Below the pieces are notes generated by a model. The model had not been told where the DNA came from. It made no database searches and saw nothing but the letters and a program-made list of their open reading frames with translations. Of a stretch of DNA of 64,000 nucleotides, positions 59,361-64,000 are shown piece by piece (within the stretch, counting starts at the first letter, position 1; each line of letters opens with the position of its first letter). The translations under genes were made by a program, and so were the position numbers. The stretch covers positions 4,278,001 to 4,342,000 of the forward strand of contig NZ_CP033917.1 in assembly GCF_003815655.1 (NCBI RefSeq). The letters are read 5' to 3'. This stretch comes from Chryseobacterium sp. G0201 (GTDB taxonomy: Bacteria; Bacteroidota; Bacteroidia; Flavobacteriales; Weeksellaceae).

Positions 59361-60743
59361 TTAATGTTTTATTGAAGAAACATCTTGCGGCTCATGTTTA
59401 TGTTTAAATAAAATCGCAAAAAGAATAGTCAAAACTAAAGCATAAGCAGCAAAAGAAAGCCAGATATTCTGCCAGTCTTTTACCATTACGATAGATGATA
59501 ATGTTCCGTCAGGATTTACAGCCGAATTAAAACTATTTTTAAGAATTTCTAAAAAAGTAGCATTATCAGGTGTTGTTTCCAGATAAGTGGAAAGATCTGA
59601 AGCAGTAGTGAATTTATGGGTAAAAAATTTATCGATTGCCCAGCCTGCAGCATAACTTCCGAAAACCGCTCCAAAACCGTTTGTCATCATCATAAACAAC
59701 CCTTGCGCAGAAGAACGAATCTTTTTATCAGTCGTCGTTTCTACGAAAAGAGAGCCAGAAATGTTAAAGAAATCGAAAGCCATCCCGTAAACAACACAAG
59801 AAAGAATGATTAATGATAAACCATATCCGTCCGGAACTCCGTAAGCGAAGAATCCGAATCTTAAAACCCATGCAAACATGGCCATTAACATTACCTTTTT
59901 TATTCCGAATTTCTTTAAAAAGAAAGGGATCGCCAAAATAAATAATGTCTCAGAAACCTGAGAAATCGACATAATTATAGTTGATCTCTGGACTACAAAA
60001 GAATCTGCATATTTCGGAAAATGAGCAAATTCACTTAAGAAAACGTCTCCATAAGCATTCGTTAACTGTAATGCAGCTCCTAAAAGCATTGAAAACACAA
60101 AGAACAAAGCCATTTTATAGCTTCCGAAAAGCTTAAAAGCATTTAATCCAAACTGCTCAATTAAAGGAGCACTTTTGTCAATCAACTTTTGTGGCGGACA
60201 TTTTGGTAATGTCAATGCATAAATTCCTAATACGATTGCCGCTATTCCTCCAATATAAAATTGCCCTTCTGTGGCTTTATTTCCTGTAAGATTGGTGATC
60301 CACATGGCCACAATAAAACCGACAGTTCCCCAAACACGAATAGGTGGAAAATCTTTCACAACATCTAAATCACTATTTTTAAGAATAGTATAAGAGATTG
60401 AATTCGCCAGAGCAAGTGTTGGCATATAGAAACACATCGCCACAAGCATTACAGAAAAAAACGAGTTTGGATCTGCGCTATGAGGCAAAATGAAAAGGGT
60501 GATTCCGTAAAGAATTTGTAAGGCGAAAAACATTCTTTCCGCATTTATCCAGCGGTCGGCAATGATTCCGATAAGGGTCGGCATAAAAATAGAAGCTATT
60601 CCCATTGTTCCAAAAACAGCCCCAAACTGAGTTCCGTCCCAATGTTTTGTACCGAACCAAAAATTAGCCATCGTAATTAGCCATGCTCCCCAGACAAAGA
60701 ACTGGAGGAAGCTAAGGATGGTAAGTCGTAGTTTTAAATTCAT
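59361..60743 (-). CDS. MFS transporter, nucleoside-permease (NupG)-like
   Basis: A 460-residue inner-membrane protein with about 12 hydrophobic segments. The opening KLRLTILSFLQFFVWGAWLI and the early segment FGTMGIASIFMPTLIGIIAD RW fit the nucleoside:proton symporter (NHS/NupG) branch of the MFS, as do VWGTVGFIVAMW and the later FGSYAAGWAIDKFF. The likely role is uptake of nucleosides, by family analogy. It starts 21 bp after the bifunctional nuclease gene and is probably co-transcribed with it. Confidence 0.87.
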   Translation of the reverse strand: MNLKLRLTILSFLQFFVWGAWLITMANFWFGTKHWDGTQFGAVFGTMGIASIFMPTLIGIIADRWINAERMFFALQILYGITLFILPHSADPNSFFSVMLVAMCFYMPTLALANSISYTILKNSDLDVVKDFPPIRVWGTVGFIVAMWITNLTGNKATEGQFYIGGIAAIVLGIYALTLPKCPPQKLIDKSAPLIEQFGLNAFKLFGSYKMALFFVFSMLLGAALQLTNAYGDVFLSEFAHFPKYADSFVVQRSTIIMSISQVSETLFILAIPFFLKKFGIKKVMLMAMFAWVLRFGFFAYGVPDGYGLSLIILSCVVYGMAFDFFNISGSLFVETTTDKKIRSSAQGLFMMMTNGFGAVFGSYAAGWAIDKFFTHKFTTASDLSTYLETTPDNATFLEILKNSFNSAVNPDGTLSSIVMVKDWQNIWLSFAAYALVLTILFAILFKHKHEPQDVSSIKH

Positions 60744-60764
60744 AGTTAGTGTAAAATATCTCTT

Positions 60765-61364
60765 TTAGTCAATTTTCTTTTTCCTTCTTTTGATCTCCTC
60801 CTGGATCTCAAGAGCAGTATCATAATCTTCTTCTTTTACCGCTTCATCCAATAATTTCTGAAGCTCCTCCATAGAAAGAGATATTAAGTTGTCTTCTGAA
60901 TGAATGGTTTCAGAAAACGGCTGTTCTTCTTTAGCAACATCTTCCAATTCCAGAAGAATTCCTGCCTCATTCAGTACTTGTTGAGTCGTAAAAATGGGAG
61001 CATCGAATCTTACTGCCATTGCAACAGCATCGGAAGTTCTGGCATCAAGAATCAATTCTTCATCATTAACTTTATTTTTAAAATTAATATTTGAAAAGAA
61101 AACTCCGTCTACGATCTGATAAATGATCACAGAAATCAATTCATAATTGGTAGAAACTATAAATTTTGTAAATAAATCATGCGTAAGAGGACGAGGCGGA
61201 TGTATGTCTTTTTCCAGACCAAGAGAAATGGATTGTGCCTCGAAATTTCCTATAACAACAGGTAATTTTATATGTGTTTCTTCATGTTCCAATAACAAAG
61301 CGTACGCCCCTGATTGGGTCTGGCTGTACGATATTCCGCGAATAATTAGCTGCTTATAATCCAT
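60765..61364 (-). CDS. Bifunctional nuclease family protein with UVR motif
   Basis: A 199-residue protein: an N-terminal bifunctional nuclease domain (DUF151) with LPVVIGNFEAQSISLGLE (33-50), PPRPLTHDLF and LDARTSDAVAMAVRFDAPIF, followed by a linker and a C-terminal UVR motif (SMEELQKLLDEAVKEEDYDTA, from about 163), the helical hairpin shared by UvrB and UvrC. The family shows nuclease activity in some organisms; the role in bacteria is unsettled. The -7 promoter box ends 5 bases before the start codon, so the mRNA may be leaderless. A nucleoside-permease-like gene follows in the same unit. Confidence 0.92.
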   Translation of the reverse strand: MDYKQLIIRGISYSQTQSGAYALLLEHEETHIKLPVVIGNFEAQSISLGLEKDIHPPRPLTHDLFTKFIVSTNYELISVIIYQIVDGVFFSNINFKNKVNDEELILDARTSDAVAMAVRFDAPIFTTQQVLNEAGILLELEDVAKEEQPFSETIHSEDNLISLSMEELQKLLDEAVKEEDYDTALEIQEEIKRRKKKID

Positions 61365-61369
61365 AGCTA

Positions 61370-61377
61370 CAAATATA
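61370..61377 (-). promoter_or_regulatory. -7 element for a probably leaderless mRNA
   Basis: TATATTTG on the minus strand, a perfect TAnnTTTG, ends only 5 bases before the A of the start codon at 61364. Transcription would begin at or next to the start codon. Confidence 0.6.
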
Positions 61378-61418
61378 AATTAATTTTTTTATTGTAGGTT
61401 TTACTTTTAGACAAAAAT

Positions 61419-61441
61419 AAAAGCCCGGAAGCCGAGCTTTT
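61419..61441 (-). terminator. Terminator after etfA
   Basis: AAAAGC (61419-61424) with CGG pairs with CCG and GCTTTT (61436-61441). T-rich sequence follows on the minus strand. Confidence 0.6.
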
Positions 61442-61553
61442 ATCTGTATGTTGATGTTTGTCAAAGGTCAATAGTGAATTTTGCTTCGCAAGTGAATTAA
61501 TTTAATTAAAAAATTAACAAGCGCAGCGAATTGACTATTTACCATTCACTTTC

Positions 61554-62501
61554 TTATCCTTTGATTGCCTTAATCTTTTCAGTTAATGCAGGAATAATCT
61601 GGAAAGCATCTCCTACTACACCGTAATCAGCCGATTTGAAGAACGGAGCTTCAGCATCACTGTTGATGACAACGATAGTTTTAGAAGAGTTAACTCCAGC
61701 TAAGTGCTGAATAGCTCCCGAAATACCAACTGCAATATAAAGATTTGGAGAAATCGCTTTACCGGTCTGTCCAACGTGTTCTGTGTGAGGTCTCCAACCG
61801 ATGTCAGAAACTGGTTTAGAACAAGCTGTAGCAGCACCTAAAACGTTTGCTAATTCTTCGATCATTCCCCAGTTTTCAGGACCTTTCATTCCTCTACCTG
61901 CAGAAACTACAACTTCAGCTTCTTTAAGGTCTAGTTTTCCTGAACTCTGCTCGTGAGAGATCACTTTAGTATCTTCGTTTGCTACTGATAAGTTTTTCAC
62001 TTCTTCAGAACCTGAAACTGCATTTTCTTTAACACCGAAAGCATTTTGAGAAACCGTAACGATTACTCCATTTCCTTCAGCTTTTGCATGCATGAAACCT
62101 TTTCCTGAGAAAGCTCTTCTTTTCACCTGGAATGGAGAAAGACTTTCCGGAGCAGCCAAAGCGTTAGTAATTAATGCAAAACCATTCATTACTGCCAACA
62201 TTGGAGCGATTGAAGAAGCGTCTGTAGTGTGAGGGAAAACGATGATGTTTCCGTTTGCAACTTCACTTACAGCCTGAGCATATGCTTTAGCCGAGAAGCT
62301 TTTAAGACCTTCATCTTTAATATTGATAACATTTGATGCTCCATATTTATATAATAAATCTGAAGAATCTGTAGGGTTTACAGAGATTGCTGTAACGGTA
62401 TCTCCCGCCTGATCTGCAACTGCTTTAGCGTAAGCAACTGCTTCAAAAGCCGCTTTCTTGTAAACTCCATTTATATTTTCTGCGTATACGAATACTGCCA
62501 T
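61554..62501 (-). CDS. etfA: Electron transfer flavoprotein alpha subunit
   Basis: The FAD-binding alpha subunit of ETF, which takes electrons from acyl-CoA and other dehydrogenases and hands them to the quinone pool through ETF:quinone oxidoreductase. The 315-residue protein has the C-terminal FAD domain with VVSAGRGMKGPENW, GQTGKAISPNLYIAVGISG, then AIQHLAGV and INSDAEAPFFKSADYGVVGD. It is the second gene behind etfB, across 42 bp, in the usual bacterial order. Confidence 0.96.
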   Translation of the reverse strand: MAVFVYAENINGVYKKAAFEAVAYAKAVADQAGDTVTAISVNPTDSSDLLYKYGASNVINIKDEGLKSFSAKAYAQAVSEVANGNIIVFPHTTDASSIAPMLAVMNGFALITNALAAPESLSPFQVKRRAFSGKGFMHAKAEGNGVIVTVSQNAFGVKENAVSGSEEVKNLSVANEDTKVISHEQSSGKLDLKEAEVVVSAGRGMKGPENWGMIEELANVLGAATACSKPVSDIGWRPHTEHVGQTGKAISPNLYIAVGISGAIQHLAGVNSSKTIVVINSDAEAPFFKSADYGVVGDAFQIIPALTEKIKAIKG

Positions 62502-62543
62502 TTTACAATTAATTTAAAGATTAAAAAATTTAATAATTAAAGA

Positions 62544-63290
62544 TTAGATAACTTTAGCTTCTTCGTGAAGTAATCTTACCAATTCATCTAAATTATCCGG
62601 AGAAACGATCTTTACAGCAGCTCTTGGAGGAACACTGTCATAAGAAACTCCCTGAACTTTCACTTCTGAAGAAGTAGGCTCTACAACTTGCAAAGGTTTA
62701 GTTCTTGCAGACATAATCCCTCTCATGTTTGGAATGATCAAATCTTTTTCATCCACCAATCCTTTCTGACCAGCAATTACAGCAGGTAATTTCACAGAAA
62801 TAGTTTCTTTACCACCTTCAATTTCTCTTACCGCAGTAGCTTCAGCTCCGTTTACGTCTAAACCTACAGATGCGTTAACGAAAGGTTGATTCAACAACTG
62901 AGCAACCATTCCAGGAACAGAACCACCGTTATAATCGATAGATTCTTTACCACAAAGGATTAAATCATAACCCCCATTTTGAGCAACAGCAGCAATTTCT
63001 TTAGCTGTTGAGAAGCTGTCTTTTGGATCAAGATTTACTCTTACCGCATCATTTGCACCGATTGCCAAAGCTTTTCTGATTACCGGTTCCGTACCAGCAT
63101 CTCCTACATTGATCACTGTTACAGTAGCTCCTTGAGACTCCTGAAGTTTAACCGCTTTTGTCAACGCAAATTCGTCTAATGGGTTGATAACCCACTGAAT
63201 ACCGTTTTTGTCGAACGCAGATTTATCTGCTGTGAAGTTAATTTTGGAAGTAGTATCCGGAACACTACTAATACAAACTAATATTTTCAT
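62544..63290 (-). CDS. etfB: Electron transfer flavoprotein beta subunit
   Basis: The AMP-binding beta subunit of ETF, 248 residues. The N-terminal strand MKILVCISSVPDTTSKI, the segment WVINPLDEFALTKAVKLQE, the AMP-binding ALAIGANDAVRV and LILCGKESIDYNGG are all characteristic. It pairs with etfA immediately downstream in one unit. Together they serve electron flow from fatty acid or amino acid oxidation into respiration. No ETF-quinone oxidoreductase gene is in the window. Confidence 0.96.
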   Translation of the reverse strand: MKILVCISSVPDTTSKINFTADKSAFDKNGIQWVINPLDEFALTKAVKLQESQGATVTVINVGDAGTEPVIRKALAIGANDAVRVNLDPKDSFSTAKEIAAVAQNGGYDLILCGKESIDYNGGSVPGMVAQLLNQPFVNASVGLDVNGAEATAVREIEGGKETISVKLPAVIAGQKGLVDEKDLIIPNMRGIMSARTKPLQVVEPTSSEVKVQGVSYDSVPPRAAVKIVSPDNLDELVRLLHEEAKVI

Positions 63291-63440
63291 GTGTACTATT
63301 TTATTGTTTCCCTTTTTACACCATAAAAACAGGTGCTTTATGCAGAGATTTTGTTTTAATTAATTTTTGCTAATATAAATAAAAAATATATTATGCATGC
63401 ATAATACTTATTAATTTATTATTCAAAGCATTAGATGTGT

Positions 63441-64000
63441 TTACTTGGCTGGTTTTGTTGCTCTAAACTCTATCTTGCTTGGTAAAACGCGTGGATTCAT
63501 TTTTAAAATATCCAAAATAAGATTCCCCATATCATCGGGCTGGATCTTCCATTCGTCTTTTTCTGAAGGTATATTTCCGTTGAAGTTTGTTGCTACCGAG
63601 CCCGGCATTATTACGGTTGATTTAATGTTATATTTTCTCAGATCGATCATTGCAGCCTGAGTAAAGCCAACAACCCCGAATTTTGATGCATTGTAGCCAG
63701 TTCCGTTTTCGAAGAAATTAGTTCCTGCCAAGCTTGAGATGGTAATATAATATCCTTCGGACTTCTTTAGTTCATCAACAGAGGCTTTTAAAGTATAAAA
63801 AACTCCTGTAAGATTGGTTTCTATCATATCGTTCCATTCTTCAGCAGATAATTCGTCCACAGGTTTGAAGATTCCTAATCCGGCATTGGCGATCACAAAA
63901 TCCAACCTTCCGAATTTTTCAACTGTTTGTTTTACAGCTTCTTCTTCGTTTACAAGAAGTTTTACGTCAGAAACTACTCCTAAAACATTTTCAGAATATT
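63441..64000 (-). CDS. Short-chain dehydrogenase/reductase, N-terminus cut by window edge
   Basis: The C-terminal part (about 186 codons) of an NAD(P)-dependent SDR. The frame continues to the right edge; a TTG at 63905 inside it is not a start, because LDFVIANAGLG (the NAG motif) continues smoothly into upstream coding sequence. The catalytic motif YNASKFG (YxxxK) and ISSLAG with the serine are present. The glycine-rich cofactor motif lies outside the window. The substrate is unknown; the type resembles 3-hydroxy acid or serine dehydrogenases. It is unlikely to be the missing capnine reductase, being 58 kb from that pair. Confidence 0.9.
   Translation of the reverse strand, partial: YSENVLGVVSDVKLLVNEEEAVKQTVEKFGRLDFVIANAGLGIFKPVDELSAEEWNDMIETNLTGVFYTLKASVDELKKSEGYYITISSLAGTNFFENGTGYNASKFGVVGFTQAAMIDLRKYNIKSTVIMPGSVATNFNGNIPSEKDEWKIQPDDMGNLILDILKMNPRVLPSKIEFRATKPAK

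Noticed and set aside
63441..63905. A complete SDR gene starting with TTG at 63905
   Set aside because: The conserved SDR sequence continues upstream in frame to the window edge, so the gene is truncated by the window.
1..64000. tRNA, rRNA, CRISPR arrays or complete insertion sequences
   Set aside because: None was recognised in any intergenic stretch on either strand.

Overview
The window looks like a low-GC chromosome segment from the Flavobacteriia, most likely a Chryseobacterium-like member of the Weeksellaceae. Four things suggest this: the protein families (DUF2723, DUF4199, DUF3667, DUF4286, DUF4920, a type IX secretion C-terminal signal, separate atpD-atpC genes, mevalonate-pathway isoprenoid genes); many promoters of the Bacteroidetes type (-33 TTG/TTTG and -7 TAnnTTTG) in front of genes without Shine-Dalgarno sites; the small SRP RNA; and several families of short palindromic intergenic repeats. 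No rRNA, tRNA, CRISPR array, prophage or complete insertion sequence was seen. Both ends cut a gene: a DUF2723 membrane protein on the left and a short-chain dehydrogenase on the right.

Layout. 0-9 kb: DUF2723 protein, then on the plus strand a cysteate synthase / cysteate acyltransferase pair (capnine-type sulfonolipid synthesis), an EamA transporter and a large radical SAM protein. 9-20 kb: ATP synthase beta/epsilon, ribF, MmcQ/YjbR, glutathione peroxidase, kdsB, an aminotransferase, a four-helix-bundle ORF framed by inverted repeats, phosphoglucomutase, and a degenerate GyrB-like ATPase domain. 20-31 kb: a DUF4199/GT2/DUF3667/DUF2807 operon, SRP RNA, a UPF0173 hydrolase, menA, menB, a TPR protein and gyrA. 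31-40 kb: small and membrane proteins, an acyltransferase, an unlisted 44-residue double-glycine leader peptide, uvrA, a Crp-family regulator, and a DJ-1/monooxygenase pair. 40-48 kb: two isolated type VI secretion baseplate genes (tssF, tssE), an amino acid permease, DUF4920, an HxlR-controlled oxidoreductase and an M14 carboxypeptidase. 47.8-48.6 kb: an 0.8-kb AT-rich non-coding region with a cluster of DnaA-box-like sites and five TACA-NN-TGTA sites in front of an XRE regulator. 49-64 kb: all minus strand, with proline dehydrogenase, a UbiA-type prenyltransferase with a mevalonate-kinase-like gene, a secreted metalloprotease, an MFS transporter, thiolase, a nucleoside-permease-like transporter with a bifunctional nuclease, and electron transfer flavoprotein etfB-etfA.

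Most of the window is ordinary housekeeping sequence. The parts most worth a second look lie between the genes: the leader peptide, the four-helix cassette whose start and stop codons sit in repeat arms, the two copies of a structured element with conserved ends and a changing hairpin, and the candidate origin/operator region. Within genes, the capnine pair, the GyrB-like protein with an apparently dead ATP site and the orphan tssE-tssF pair stand out. No databases could be searched, so family assignments rest on recognised motifs and gene order.
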